A stretch of DNA of 64,000 nucleotides from Microvirga ossetica (GCF_002741015.1 NZ_CP016616.1:665501-729500); one strand, 5' to 3'. Positions 41,276 through 50,469 are shown, numbered from the stretch's first letter. Notes: a model not told the origin generated them from the letters alone. Numbers and translations are program-made.

Positions 41276-41598
41276 GGTGGCTCTCTCGCTAAGCAACTGG
41301 GAAGCACGAGCCCACACAACCAACGGATAAACCTGACGCGACGTGGGAGGCTGGCCTTTAAAGATGGCCAAGGGGCTGCCGTCTCGGCTGCGTCTGCGAC
41401 ACCTCGGGTTATGGCAGCGGAACGCCCTAATTGGGGAGTATAATACACCGGAGGATCATCTCGCGGAAGTATCCTTAGTCCCACAACCGTCTATGCCCGC
41501 AGGATACTCTGGTAAAGCTTAGCAATAGAATTTGCTGTAGGCTGGACACCTCACCCGCCCCGCAGCACAATTCCGTCTCGAACTGCACCGAGGCTATC

Positions 41599-43365
41599 AT
41601 GGATCGGCAGGAGCATAGGGTCGAGCGACGGCTGGCAGCGATCTTTGCCGCTGATGTGGCAGGCTACTCGCGACTGATGAGCCACAACGAGGTTGAGACG
41701 CTCCGCACCTTGACGGCCCATCGCGAGGTGATGGACCGGTTGATCGCCGAGCATAGGGGACGGATCGCCAACACGGCTGGCGACAGTGTCTTGGCCGAAT
41801 TCCCGAGTGCCGTTGATGCCGTCCAATGTGCTATTGCCGTGCAGGAGGCCCTCGCGTCCGCTAATCAGGATGACGCAGAGCGGGAGCGCCTTCAGTTCCG
41901 GATTGGAATTCATGTTGGTGATGTAATGATACGCGGCGGCGACCTCCTCGGTGACGGCGTAAATATTGCGGCGCGGCTCGAAGGGATCGCTGATCCGGGC
42001 GGTATCTGCATCTCGGAAGCCACCTATGGATACGTGCGTAAAGTGGTGCCTCTTATGTTTTCTGATCTCGGACCCCAGAAGGTGAAGAACATCGAGGAAC
42101 CAATCGGGGCGTATGCTCTCTCAGAGCCCTCGCCACATCCGGTACAGATCGATCCTACCAAGTTTCTCCCACTGCCGAGCAAGCCGTCGATAGCAGTCCT
42201 GCCGTTTACCAACATGAGCGGTGATCCTGAGCAGGAGTATCTCGCTGACGGTATGGTGGAGGAAATCACCGCTGCCCTGTCCCGCATCCGCTCGCTCTTT
42301 GTCATCGCGCGCAATTCGGGCCTCTCGTACAAGGGCACCAAAAAGGATGTACGCCAGATCGCCCAGGAACTCGGTGTCCGATACGTGCTGGTGGGGAGCA
42401 TTCGGAAGTCTGGTTCGCGCGTTCGAGTTACGGCTGAGTTGGTCGATGGCTCTGATGGCGGTCACATCTGGGCAGATCGTTACGACAGCCAAGTCGAGGA
42501 CATCTTCGACCTTCAAGACCGACTGACCGAAGCGATCATAGGAGCCATCCTACCAAACATTCGGGCAACCGAAATCGAGCGGGCAAGGCGCAAACGTCCC
42601 GACAGCCTGGATGCCTACGACTGCGTGATGAAAGCAATGCCAACCGTCTGGTCCAACGATCCGGAGACAGCCAAACAAGCCCTGGAGCTTCTGGAACGGG
42701 CGATGGCCCTCGACCCTGATTACGCCCTGGCAAAGTCAATGGCATCTTGGTGTCATGCTCAACAGGCGATGTATCTTCGCTCGTCCGATCCGCAGCGGGA
42801 CCGAGAGCGGGCGCTTGCCCTGGCGGAGGAGGCCGCGCGACTGGACAGCAATGACCCGCTGGTGCTGACCACTCTAAGCGCAGCCTACACACTCGTTGGA
42901 AGGTTGGACCGCGCGTCCACACTGATCGAGAAGGCCCTTCAGCTTGATCCCAACTCAGCATGGGCGTGGCAGCGAAGCGGGTGGATTCATGTCTACAGGG
43001 ATCAACCCGAGTTGGCTCTCGACCATTTTAAGCACGGTCTCCGGATCAGCCCTTTCGACCCGATCAACTTCAACTCGTATATCGGCATGGGGATGGCTCA
43101 CTTCGCGGCTGTTCGCTACAACGATGCAATCGAGTGGCTCAAGAAGGGCCTGCAAGAGCGGCCCAGTGCAGTCTGGGCCTACCGATTGCTGACCCCTGCC
43201 TATGCTCATGCTGGCCGAATGGAAGACGCTCGACAGTCAGCAACGCTTTTGCTTCACAGCTATCCAGAGTTCACGATCTCACGGCATTTTCAGAACATTA
43301 TCTCTCATAATGAGCACATGAACCGGATCATAGAGGGGCTTAGAAAGGCCGGTGTACCTGAATGA
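41599..43365 (+). CDS. Class III adenylate cyclase-like / TolB-like / TPR protein 1
   Basis: 588 aa. The N-terminal cyclase homology domain has RRLAAIFAADVAGYSRLM and ANTAGDSVLAEFPSAVDAV (two metal Asp positions) and GDGVNIAARLEG (Asn/Arg of the transition state). Residues ~195-320 are a FlgO/TolB-like domain (SIAVLPFTNMSGDPEQEYLA, VRYVLVGSIRKSG, GHIWADRYD). Four or more TPR-like repeats fill ~360-585. Such soluble proteins are numerous in Bradyrhizobium and Microvirga and may make cAMP or act as scaffolds. Intact. Confidence 0.85.
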   Translation: MDRQEHRVERRLAAIFAADVAGYSRLMSHNEVETLRTLTAHREVMDRLIAEHRGRIANTAGDSVLAEFPSAVDAVQCAIAVQEALASANQDDAERERLQFRIGIHVGDVMIRGGDLLGDGVNIAARLEGIADPGGICISEATYGYVRKVVPLMFSDLGPQKVKNIEEPIGAYALSEPSPHPVQIDPTKFLPLPSKPSIAVLPFTNMSGDPEQEYLADGMVEEITAALSRIRSLFVIARNSGLSYKGTKKDVRQIAQELGVRYVLVGSIRKSGSRVRVTAELVDGSDGGHIWADRYDSQVEDIFDLQDRLTEAIIGAILPNIRATEIERARRKRPDSLDAYDCVMKAMPTVWSNDPETAKQALELLERAMALDPDYALAKSMASWCHAQQAMYLRSSDPQRDRERALALAEEAARLDSNDPLVLTTLSAAYTLVGRLDRASTLIEKALQLDPNSAWAWQRSGWIHVYRDQPELALDHFKHGLRISPFDPINFNSYIGMGMAHFAAVRYNDAIEWLKKGLQERPSAVWAYRLLTPAYAHAGRMEDARQSATLLLHSYPEFTISRHFQNIISHNEHMNRIIEGLRKAGVPE

Positions 43366-43473
43366 GGGAGACACAGTAGAAGACTCTTTTAAATCTCCGT
43401 CGCGCCCCCTCGGTGATCGCCCTCAAGAAACCATCGACATGTCCCCACGCGAGACGTATCATTATAACTGCAA

Positions 43474-45249
43474 ATGAACCTGGGGAACGCGATGCCCCCA
43501 CCACAGGGTAAGGTCGAGCGACGGCTGGCGGCCATCTTCGCGGCTGATGTGGCGGGATACTCGCGCATGATGGAGCAGGACGAAGTCAGGACGCTTCGGA
43601 GCTTGACCGCTCATCGCGCGATAATGGACGGCCTCATTACGGAGCACAGCGGGCGCATCGCCAATACAGCCGGTGACAGCGTTCTGGCCGAGTTCCCGAG
43701 CGCCGTGGATGCGGTCCGGTGCGCAGTGGAAGTCCAGAAGCAATTCGCGTCCGTTTCAAGCGGCCTGAGCATGCACTTCCGTATCGGGGTGCATGTCGGT
43801 GACGTGATGGCCCGAGGCGGCGATCTCCTGGGTGACGGGATCAATGTGGCTGCGCGCCTTCAGGGATTGGCCAATCCAGGGGGCATCTGCGTCTCTGAGG
43901 CCGCTTACGGCTACATTCGCAAAGTCCTTCCACTCGACTTCACTGACCTTGGCCCCCAGTCGGTGAAGAACCTCCATGAGCCGATCAGAGCCTACACCAT
44001 CAAAGGTCCTTTGCAGCCAACCAGAATGGCCGAGCAGAGTGGGCCTATCCCTCTTCCCGACAAACCATCCATTGCTGTCCTACCCTTCACCAACATGAGC
44101 GGGAATCCCGAGCAGGAGTATTTCGCGGACGGCATGACCGAAGATATCATCACAGGTCTCTCGCACTTAAAGTGGCTGTTCGTCATCGCTCGCAATTCCA
44201 CGTTTGCTTACAAAGGTAAGGCGGTGGATGTTCGGCAAGTCGCTCAAGGCTTGGGCGTTCGGTATGTGCTCGAAGGTAGTGTCAGGGTGTCAGGCAGCCG
44301 CATTCGCATCTCCAGCCAGTTGATCGAGGCCGCGAGCGGCAGGCACATCTGGGCCGAACGCTACGACAGGCAGCTTGATGACGTTTTTGCGGTTCAGGAC
44401 GAGATCACAACAAGTGTCCTCGCTGCCATCGAGCCGCACCTGTATGCTGAGGAGGGTGCTCGAATAGCCAGCCAACCTCCTGACCATATTGGCACGTGGG
44501 GCCTCGTTGTCCGCGCTATTGGATTGATCAGCAAGCTCGAACGCCAGGAAAGTGACGACGCGCGATCCCTTCTCGAACGGGCAATTGCGATAGAGCCAAC
44601 CTATGCGAAGGCCCATGCAATTTTAAGCTGGGCCGTGTGGTGGGCAGCCTATAACTACTGGCTTCCTGATGAGCAAGACGGTGTTGCCGAGGCGCAGAGA
44701 CATGCGGAGCGGGCGCTTGCTCTTGACGCAAGCGAGCCGTGGGCTCGCATGATGTTGGGCCTGTGTGTCAGCACCGATGGTCAGCACGAACGCGCTTTGT
44801 TGGAACTTGAAGCTGCGCTGGGGATCAACCCGAGTTTTGCGTTGGCCCATACGATCTATGGATGGGCGCTCGCTCGAATTGGAAGGTTCGATGATGCCGT
44901 TGTGGAGACTCAGACGGCTCTTCGCCTGAGCCCTGCGGACACATTCCTTAGCTTTTATGAGTTCGTCCACGGTTTTACGCTCCTGGCTGCTCGTCGTTTT
45001 GAGGATGCTCTTCCCTATGTTCGCAGGGCTATTGTGGCCTTTCCCCACTTCCCTTCTCACTACGCTTTACTGATTAGCTGCTATGGCCACCTTGGGCTCC
45101 GAGACCAGACGAAGATGCTATTAGCGCACCGGAATTCCCTTCCGGCACCACCACTCACGGTCAGCTTAGTCCGAAGCCAACTGAAAAAATATGCGACTGG
45201 GGCAATCATCGCTGAGGGTCTGTCTAAGGCTGGGGTCCCTGAGAGTTGA
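43474..45249 (+). CDS. Class III adenylate cyclase-like / TolB-like / TPR protein 2
   Basis: 591 aa, tandem paralogue of the preceding gene, 108 bp downstream. Cyclase motifs RRLAAIFAADVAGYSRMM, AGDSVLAEFPS and GDGINVAARLQG are all kept, then SIAVLPFTNMSGNPEQEYFA and TPR-like helices (ALALDASEPWARMMLGL, ALGINPSFALAHTIYGWALA). All catalytic positions visible in copy 1 are also present, so both could be active. ATG at 43474; an alternative ATG at 43492. Confidence 0.85.
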   Translation: MNLGNAMPPPQGKVERRLAAIFAADVAGYSRMMEQDEVRTLRSLTAHRAIMDGLITEHSGRIANTAGDSVLAEFPSAVDAVRCAVEVQKQFASVSSGLSMHFRIGVHVGDVMARGGDLLGDGINVAARLQGLANPGGICVSEAAYGYIRKVLPLDFTDLGPQSVKNLHEPIRAYTIKGPLQPTRMAEQSGPIPLPDKPSIAVLPFTNMSGNPEQEYFADGMTEDIITGLSHLKWLFVIARNSTFAYKGKAVDVRQVAQGLGVRYVLEGSVRVSGSRIRISSQLIEAASGRHIWAERYDRQLDDVFAVQDEITTSVLAAIEPHLYAEEGARIASQPPDHIGTWGLVVRAIGLISKLERQESDDARSLLERAIAIEPTYAKAHAILSWAVWWAAYNYWLPDEQDGVAEAQRHAERALALDASEPWARMMLGLCVSTDGQHERALLELEAALGINPSFALAHTIYGWALARIGRFDDAVVETQTALRLSPADTFLSFYEFVHGFTLLAARRFEDALPYVRRAIVAFPHFPSHYALLISCYGHLGLRDQTKMLLAHRNSLPAPPLTVSLVRSQLKKYATGAIIAEGLSKAGVPES

Positions 45250-45312
45250 TTGGCTGAGCAGCAACACACATCGCAACTTGTATGCGGTCTGCTCTATGGG
45301 TGTGAGGACCCT

Positions 45313-45666
45313 CTAAACCTCTACATTTTTAGCTTCAGCCGCCGTCCACAGGCCCAGAATAGCGTCTGGGTCAGTGAGTTTGAAAAGCTCCTCCAGAGAC
45401 ATCCCGGCTGAGAGGCCGTACCGGAGCATCTTCTTCCGGTCGGCTTCGAACGTATCTTGGTCGGCCCATTCTGGCTTCGCGTCGATCAAGGCATTCATCA
45501 TGCGCCAGACCCGATGCGAGTGGGATGGATCGAAAGCTGGCTCAGCCGGAATAGCGTTGCTCTCGGACACAGCAATCGTATCAGATCGCGTCACTGCAAA
45601 ATGCTGGATAGTTGAGGAGTCGCTGCCGCTCCGCTCCAATGCCAGTTCTGGATGATCTCGATCCAT
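45313..45666 (-). CDS. Hypothetical protein
   Basis: 117 aa. The N-terminal half is Ser/Thr-rich and probably disordered; the C-terminal half is a helical bundle (RVWRMMNALIDAKPEWADQD, then FEADRKKMLRYGLSAGMSLE). No family was recognised. It is convergent with the cyclase gene. Confidence 0.45.
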   Translation of the reverse strand: MDRDHPELALERSGSDSSTIQHFAVTRSDTIAVSESNAIPAEPAFDPSHSHRVWRMMNALIDAKPEWADQDTFEADRKKMLRYGLSAGMSLEELFKLTDPDAILGLWTAAEAKNVEV

Positions 45667-45750
45667 CTGCGCTCCTGCTTGCCGATCTGTTAGTTGAATC
45701 GGCGGCGCTGGATTGATCGCTCAATCCCGTTAACAAGAGACAATGCGACA

Positions 45751-46060
45751 TCAGCTTTGATTGCTCTCTGGAAAGCCTTTTGTGAAGGTATGAGGCCGAA
45801 GTCGCTCGAAGCGGCGGCGTATCTTGCCGTAGCACTCGCAGGCTGCTCCTTCGAGGCCAGTCCGGTCTGTCACGGTGATGCCTCCTCGGCTTTGCTGAAT
45901 CAGCCCTCTCTTGTGGAGCGCTCCCATGACAGTGCTGACGATGGAGCGCTGCACCCCAATGACCAGCGCCAGAAATTTGTGTAAGGGGGCCGCTCCCAGC
46001 CGGTCATGGCTGCTGAGAATTCAGCGGCAACACCGCGAGGGGTGTGAGATGCTGAAACAT
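45751..46060 (-). pseudogene. Crp/Fnr-type regulator, decayed
   Basis: The C-terminal helix-turn-helix is readable (LHKFLALVIGVQRSIVSTVM, then ALHKRGLIQQSRGGITVTDR and ECYGKIRRRFERL). It aligns closely with the intact regulator at 48893 (RRGGIVITDRAGLEEAACE). Upstream, RCCR-TGA-ILSSHDR matches RCCRWLLSTHDR of the intact gene, showing a Trp-to-stop change. The cyclic-nucleotide-like N-terminal domain is no longer recognisable. A stretch of ~390 bp up to 46453 holds only this decay. Confidence 0.65.
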
Positions 46061-46453
46061 CACTGGCCGTGTCTCAGAACCTTCTGATCCCACTGGACCT
46101 TCGGCCTCAGTCGCCATCGACTGCCCTACATGTTGTCGAGGGTCGGCATCCCGCGATGCTCGATGGTCTCTTGGGCCATGGGGAGGATCAAATTGATAAC
46201 TCGGTCGTATCTGAAGTAGAGGGCAGACCGAATAGGCGGTTCACCGCCGACAGCAAGTAGTTTGAGAAGCAGGACACTACCATACGCGTTGTCCCAAAGG
46301 TGCATTCCACTTTTGGGTTCGAAATATTAACCATTGTTCGGATAGATTGGCTGGAGACTGAGCCGAACCATCGTGCATTCACGTCAGTGCCGGGGCGGTA
46401 ATCGGCGGCTCAGAATAGCGGTGGGGCGCAGACGGACCGCAAGGAACGTTCGC

Positions 46454-47719
46454 ATGTGGTACCTGTTGCATGAAGCGTCGCAGTTTATGTTCTCCCCCGC
46501 TCGGATGATCGCCGATCTCACAAGGCTCACCTGCACTCATTCTCTCAACCCAGTGACCTACACTCCAGGCGGTCGCGCTCTGGTGGCTTCTTGTGAGTTG
46601 TTCGAGCGGGCCACTCGCTCTTATCCTAAACCCACCTTCAACCTTCCTGCGTCGGAACGAGTTGTGTGGCAGCAGCCCTTCTGCCGGGTGATCGCCTTCG
46701 GGCCACCATCGAGCAAGCCCAAAGTGTTGATTGTCGCTCCGATGTCAGGCCACAACGCCACGCTGCTGCGCGGCACAGTGGCGGCGTTCCTCGACAGCGA
46801 TCAGGTGTTCATCACCGACTGGAATGATGCCAAGCAGGTGTCTTTGTCCGAGGGCCAGTTCGATCTCTCGGATTACGTGGACTACTGCATCAGCATGTTC
46901 GCGACGCTGGGACCAGACCTGCACGTGATGGCGGTGTGCCAACCCGCTGTGCCAGTCCTGGCAGCGATAGCTCTTATGGAGGCTGAAGAGCATCCACAGG
47001 TGCCCCACTCGGTCACACTCCTGGGTGGACCTATCGACACCCGGAAGACCCCTACCGCAGTCAATAGCTTCGCCCAGACACGCGACATCCCTTGGTTCAA
47101 GCGTCACTGCATCCACCCTGTGCCAGACCGGTTCCGGGGCCGGGGACGGCTGGTCTATCCAGGGTTCATGCAACTCTGCGGATTCATGGCGATGAACCCG
47201 GACCGCCATTTCTCAGCCCATTGGGAGATGTTCAATCACCTCGTCGAAGGCGACGGTGACTCGGCGGAAAAGCACCGCGAGTTCTATGATGAGTATCTGG
47301 CCGTCATGGACTTGTCTGCCGAATATTACCTCCAGACGCTGGAGACAGTGTTCATCGACCATCTGCTGCCCAGAGGGCTGATGCGGCACCGGGGCCGACC
47401 GGTGGACCTGAAGGCGATCCACCGCTGTGCTGTCATGACCATCGAGGGGGAGAAGGACGACATCACCGGACGCGGCCAGACGGTTGCAGCGCTCGATCTT
47501 TCGTCGAACCTGTCGCCTGGGAAGAAGGAGCACCATCTTCAAGCGGGGGTCGGGCATTATGGCGTCTTCAACGGCTCTCGCTTCCGTTTGGAGATCGCTC
47601 CGCGCATCAAAGCGTTCATGACACGGCATGCGGCAAGCAGGCCACTTAGTTCTTGCAGATCGCCCACGCGCGTCTGTTCAAAGTCCAGAGAGGTTCAAGC
47701 GACGATCTCCAGCCTGTAG
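46454..47719 (+). CDS. phaZ: Intracellular polyhydroxyalkanoate depolymerase
   Basis: 421 aa from the ATG at 46454 (AAGGAACG upstream). Order: MWYLLHEASQFMFSPARMIA, PKVLIVAPMSGHNATLLRGT, VFITDWNDAKQV, the nucleophile elbow HVMAVCQPAVPVLAA with Cys as in known intracellular depolymerases, then TIEGEKDDITG (Asp) and AGVGHYGVFNGSRF (His). It degrades stored PHB/PHA granules to monomers for reuse. The last ~30 residues after MTRHAA are atypical and may be run-on. It is the only carbon-storage enzyme in the window; a phasin-like fragment is at 59040. Confidence 0.88.
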   Translation: MWYLLHEASQFMFSPARMIADLTRLTCTHSLNPVTYTPGGRALVASCELFERATRSYPKPTFNLPASERVVWQQPFCRVIAFGPPSSKPKVLIVAPMSGHNATLLRGTVAAFLDSDQVFITDWNDAKQVSLSEGQFDLSDYVDYCISMFATLGPDLHVMAVCQPAVPVLAAIALMEAEEHPQVPHSVTLLGGPIDTRKTPTAVNSFAQTRDIPWFKRHCIHPVPDRFRGRGRLVYPGFMQLCGFMAMNPDRHFSAHWEMFNHLVEGDGDSAEKHREFYDEYLAVMDLSAEYYLQTLETVFIDHLLPRGLMRHRGRPVDLKAIHRCAVMTIEGEKDDITGRGQTVAALDLSSNLSPGKKEHHLQAGVGHYGVFNGSRFRLEIAPRIKAFMTRHAASRPLSSCRSPTRVCSKSREVQATISSL

Positions 47720-47766
47720 CGGCATTCATCCCATCAATGAGCCGCGTGAACTGGTCGTTCAAAGCC

Positions 47767-47898
47767 TCACGGATTTGAGCAAATGTCTTCCAACGTCATG
47801 ATCCTGACCATCGAGCAATGGAGATTAGCAAGGCGCTGCACATATGGCTCCCGGTCCCGTTGACGGCGCTCCTCAAGCTGAGCAGCAACTGTGTCCGT
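47767..47898 (-). pseudogene. Coiled-coil 'QRR-PY' family fragment (member 7)
   Basis: Only the C-terminal part of the family is left: TVAAQLEERRQRDREPYVQR, then LANLHCSMVRIM. The upstream frame continues to a GTG-like start at 47973 with unrelated residues. It probably arose by a partial duplication. Confidence 0.5.
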
Positions 47899-48151
47899 CC
47901 ATGAGAAAACCCTGGTGCCATTCAAAGCAAACCAGGGTTCTTTTCGACCCATCCCTGTCGGTACACGCAGCAATGGCTATGTCGTTGTGCAGGGTAATTT
48001 CGATTCTGGCTCTCCTTTTCCGGCGAGCTACAAGAGAAACGCCAGAGCAACCGTCAATGTTCCACTCAGGGATTTGCTTACGGGAAGAGCAGAACCTCAT
48101 CGCCGGGAATATGGTGGAAGCCAAGTAGGCGCGATCACCCTGGGTTTCCAC
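47873..48151 (-). CDS. Hypothetical protein, uncertain
   Basis: 92 aa minus-strand frame with a fairly protein-like core (RKRRARIEITLHNDIAIAAC, then DGSKRTLVCFEWHQGF). The opposite strand is also open (47891-48280) but reads less like protein. No ribosome site was seen. It may be a gene remnant. Confidence 0.3.
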   Translation of the reverse strand: METQGDRAYLASTIFPAMRFCSSRKQIPEWNIDGCSGVSLVARRKRRARIEITLHNDIAIAACTDRDGSKRTLVCFEWHQGFLMDGHSCCSA

Positions 48152-48455
48152 GATCCGGCATGGATTCGCCCGTTGGTCTCCTGGACGGGGATAAATGATT
48201 GCTGCACAGGATCAAACATCGTTGACCGAGCCACGATGGACGGCTTTCGGCGATCTCTCCCTCCGAGGGCGGGAGACTGAAAGGGGGTACTACCGATCCT
48301 GAGATAATCCAGGGCCGCAATCGCCGTACGGGCTTGTCACGGTAGCAGTCTGTTACCAGTCGCGTGAGCGGTGCCTGCATGCGCCCTGGATACCAAGACG
48401 AGCCATCCCTCTTGGCAAGCTCCTCGGTAACCACTTCGATTTCCTCATCGGTCAT
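48135..48455 (-). pseudogene. MTDEEIE-type small protein, frameshifted
   Basis: It begins MTDEEIEVVTEELAKRDGSS, WYPGRMQAPLTRLVTDCYRD, resembling short conserved Methylobacteriaceae proteins with a WYPGR motif. After YRDK the expected ending (ARTAIAALDYLR) is in another frame, so one G appears missing near 48332. The rest of this frame (to 48135) is not protein-like. Confidence 0.5.
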
Positions 48456-48485
48456 GGTGCGTGGCCCTGCGACGGATGGAGCAGC

Positions 48486-48758
48486 CTACTGCGAGAATTG
48501 GCGGATACGCTCTTGCAGGATGGCAAGTTGCTGAAGGTAAGGCTCGCGCCGCTGGTGATGGTGCTGCTTGAGCTTCTCCAGCAGGCGTATCTTGAGGTTC
48601 ATATCCATCGCGCGGCAATTGACGTTGTCGCGCTCGCGCTCGTGTTCAAAGTCGATATCAGCCAAAGTCGCCAAGAGCGACTGGAGCAAGGGCTGGAGAT
48701 CAGAAGAATACATCCTCGGCTGAGCAGATCGTGCGGAGTAAGGTTTGTTGTCGGCCAT
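48486..48758 (-). CDS. Coiled-coil small protein, 'QRR-PY' family member 5
   Basis: 90 aa from the ATG at 48758, which has GGGAGGAAAAC in front. The clearest example of the family: DLQPLLQSLLATLADIDFEH, ERERDNV, then LKQHHHQRREPYLQQLAILQ. It is predicted as two helices with an Arg-Arg turn. Two CTGT-N10-ACAG palindromes lie 11 and 62 bp upstream. Confidence 0.65.
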   Translation of the reverse strand: MADNKPYSARSAQPRMYSSDLQPLLQSLLATLADIDFEHERERDNVNCRAMDMNLKIRLLEKLKQHHHQRREPYLQQLAILQERIRQFSQ

Positions 48759-48769
48759 TGTTTTCCTCC

Positions 48770-48838
48770 CTGTATCTTGACGTACAGAGCAGGGACGATG
48801 TTGGGATGTGTTTGATTCGTCTGTTCGCAATCTAACAG
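48770..48838 (-). promoter_or_regulatory. Two CTGT-N10-ACAG palindromes in phase
   Basis: CTGTATCTTGACGTACAG at 48770-48787 and CTGTTCGCAATCTAACAG at 48821-48838. Their centres are 51 bp apart, about five helical turns, so a dimeric protein could bind both on one face. The first lies directly upstream of the Shine-Dalgarno of the coiled-coil gene. The same half-site spacing occurs at 29663 and 37289. Confidence 0.5.
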
Positions 48839-48892
48839 AACGGGCAGTTTTTATTGATCTATGTTAATATCTACACCACACGATAGCCTTAT

Positions 48893-49651
48893 TCATGCCA
48901 CGGTTGAGCCAACATCTTCATCGACTGGAGGGTAAGTGTGGGGCAGCAGACGCTCGTAGCTGCGGCGGATTTTGCCGTAGCATTCGCAAGCCGCTTCTTC
49001 GAGACCAGCCCGATCCGTGATGACAATGCCGCCCCTGCGCTGGCGGATCAGGCCCGCGTTCTGGAGCGTGCGCAGAACGATGCTGACGCTCGGGCGCTGC
49101 GTCCCCAGCATCTCGGCCAAGAACTCGTGCGTGAGCGGCAGCGTGTCCTGCTCGACTCGATCATGCGTGCTGAGGAGCCAGCGGCAGCAGCGGGCTTCGA
49201 CATTGTGAACCGCATTGCAGGTGACGATCTGGAAGGTCTGCGCCAGCAGCGCCTCGGTGAAGCGGTACAGCAGCAGGCGCATGCGCGGGGAGGCATTGAC
49301 CGCCTCGCGCACCCACTCGATCTCGACCCGCGAGGCCGTGCCGGGAATCTGCACGATGTAGCGCCCGAAGGACTCGCGGGTAAACAGGGCGCTAATCAGA
49401 CCGAACACGCCCTCCCGCCCGAAGATCGCTACCTCGACCGAGCCGCCGTCATCCAGCACATTGACCAGCGACACGACAGCATCATGCGGGAAATAGGTGT
49501 AGCAGATGGTTTCGCCTGCCTCGTAGAGCACCTGCCTTCGGTGCAGAGTTATGATCTCCAGGTGCGGTAAGAGGTAAGCAAAGTCCTTGGGCTCCAGCGT
49601 CGCCAGGAGGCGGTTCGCCCGATGCGTCGCTGTGTTGGACAGATGTGCCAT
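48893..49651 (-). CDS. Crp/Fnr-family transcriptional regulator
   Basis: 252 aa. An N-terminal beta-roll (TLEPKDFAYLLPHLEIITLH, RRQVLYEAGETICYTYFPHD, AVVSLVNVLDDGGSVEVAIF) precedes the dimer helix and the winged helix-turn-helix (HEFLAEMLGTQRPSVSIVLR, TLQNAGLIRQRRGGIVITD). No cysteine cluster for Fe-S binding is present, so it is not an Fnr-type oxygen sensor. The ligand is unknown. The decayed paralogue is at 45751 and a third, different Crp-like gene at 62628. Confidence 0.9.
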   Translation of the reverse strand: MAHLSNTATHRANRLLATLEPKDFAYLLPHLEIITLHRRQVLYEAGETICYTYFPHDAVVSLVNVLDDGGSVEVAIFGREGVFGLISALFTRESFGRYIVQIPGTASRVEIEWVREAVNASPRMRLLLYRFTEALLAQTFQIVTCNAVHNVEARCCRWLLSTHDRVEQDTLPLTHEFLAEMLGTQRPSVSIVLRTLQNAGLIRQRRGGIVITDRAGLEEAACECYGKIRRSYERLLPHTYPPVDEDVGSTVA

Positions 49652-49750
49652 GGCTTACCGCCGCCGTGTTACAGCCGTCTCAGCCAAGCTGGTGATCACG
49701 GCAACCTGCGTGATCCAGGTAAGCTGCTCTGAGACGGCTCGGTTTGCTGC

Positions 49751-49969
49751 TCACCAGCCCCAGTAGGGCGGCACTTTCCAATGGTCATGCAGGTCCTGCT
49801 CCCGCCTGCGGTCCCGCCAGTCCTTTTTATCCTCGGAGACCACGGGAGCCCTGGTCAGTTCCTCTGGCGTGATGTCAGTGCGGAAGCCGCCAAGCTGGGT
49901 GTCGTATTTGAGCTTCTCCCATGGAATTGTGTGCTCCTGGCAGCCGATCCCCAGGAAACCGCCAAAGCT
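49751..49969 (-). pseudogene. PRC-barrel protein, N-terminal half missing
   Basis: SFGGFLGIGCQEHTIPWEKL, then YDTQLGGFRTDITPEELTRA and LHDHWKVPPYWGW are the second half of a PRC-barrel stress protein (usually ~130 aa; here ~70 recognisable). Residues before SFGG come from unrelated sequence. In Hyphomicrobiales such proteins are strongly stress induced; this one looks inactive. Confidence 0.65.
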
Positions 49970-50091
49970 CATTCTGCTGCCTGGGTCATGACAAACCCTC
50001 CTGCGCAGAATGGGCCATAGAACCAACCCAACTCAGATCGGGCAAGTTCCGCCGAGCCTCGCTTTGTGCTCGTTCGAGAGGGTGAACTCAG

Positions 50092-50247
50092 CTACCCGTG
50101 GCGGTTCGCCTTGTGCCGCTTCGGTGCAGGCGCAGCGGCAGGCTTCGCAGTGATGCTCCAATGACCCTGACGCCATTCCCACCAGATACGCCCCGTGCCG
50201 ATATCGGTGACACAGCAGGGCATGGTGTTCGTGGTGTTCTCGGGCAT
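50092..50247 (-). CDS. Very small hypothetical protein
   Basis: 51 aa, ATG at 50247 with GGAGGGG six bases upstream. Sequence begins MPENTTNTMPCCVTDIGTGR and contains RIWWEWRQGHW, ending in a basic Ala/Lys/Arg tail. It lies downstream of the small gene at 50283 on the same strand. Unknown. Confidence 0.45.
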   Translation of the reverse strand: MPENTTNTMPCCVTDIGTGRIWWEWRQGHWSITAKPAAAPAPKRHKANRHG

Positions 50248-50282
50248 CCACAGCCCCTCCGTGTTCGCGCATGGGCTTCGGA

Positions 50283-50453
50283 TCAGTCGCTGTCAGGGGT
50301 ACGGTCCGGTGCCGGAATATCGCCATCACCAAAGCCGCGCCGTCCGTGGAGCTTGACCTTCGCGCTCGATGTGGGACGGTCTTCCAGCATCCGCACGGCT
50401 TTCCAGACCGAGTTTACAACCCTCTGAATGGGGCTAAGCGGCATCTTGCTCAT
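50283..50453 (-). CDS. Very small hypothetical protein
   Basis: 56 aa, ATG at 50453, TGA at 50283. Begins MSKMPLSPIQRVVNSVWKAV; the end is Gly/Asp/Pro-rich. The ribosome site is weak. It sits 16 bp after the stop of the membrane protein at 50470, suggesting one unit 50685-50092. Confidence 0.4.
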   Translation of the reverse strand: MSKMPLSPIQRVVNSVWKAVRMLEDRPTSSAKVKLHGRRGFGDGDIPAPDRTPDSD

Positions 50454-50469
50454 GATCGGTTCGCCTTCC

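Noticed and set aside
46069..46382. Small open frames on both strands between the Crp relic and phaZ
   Set aside because: They have no ribosome site and overlap probable decayed sequence; at most further remains of the Crp/Fnr N-terminus, which could not be aligned with confidence.
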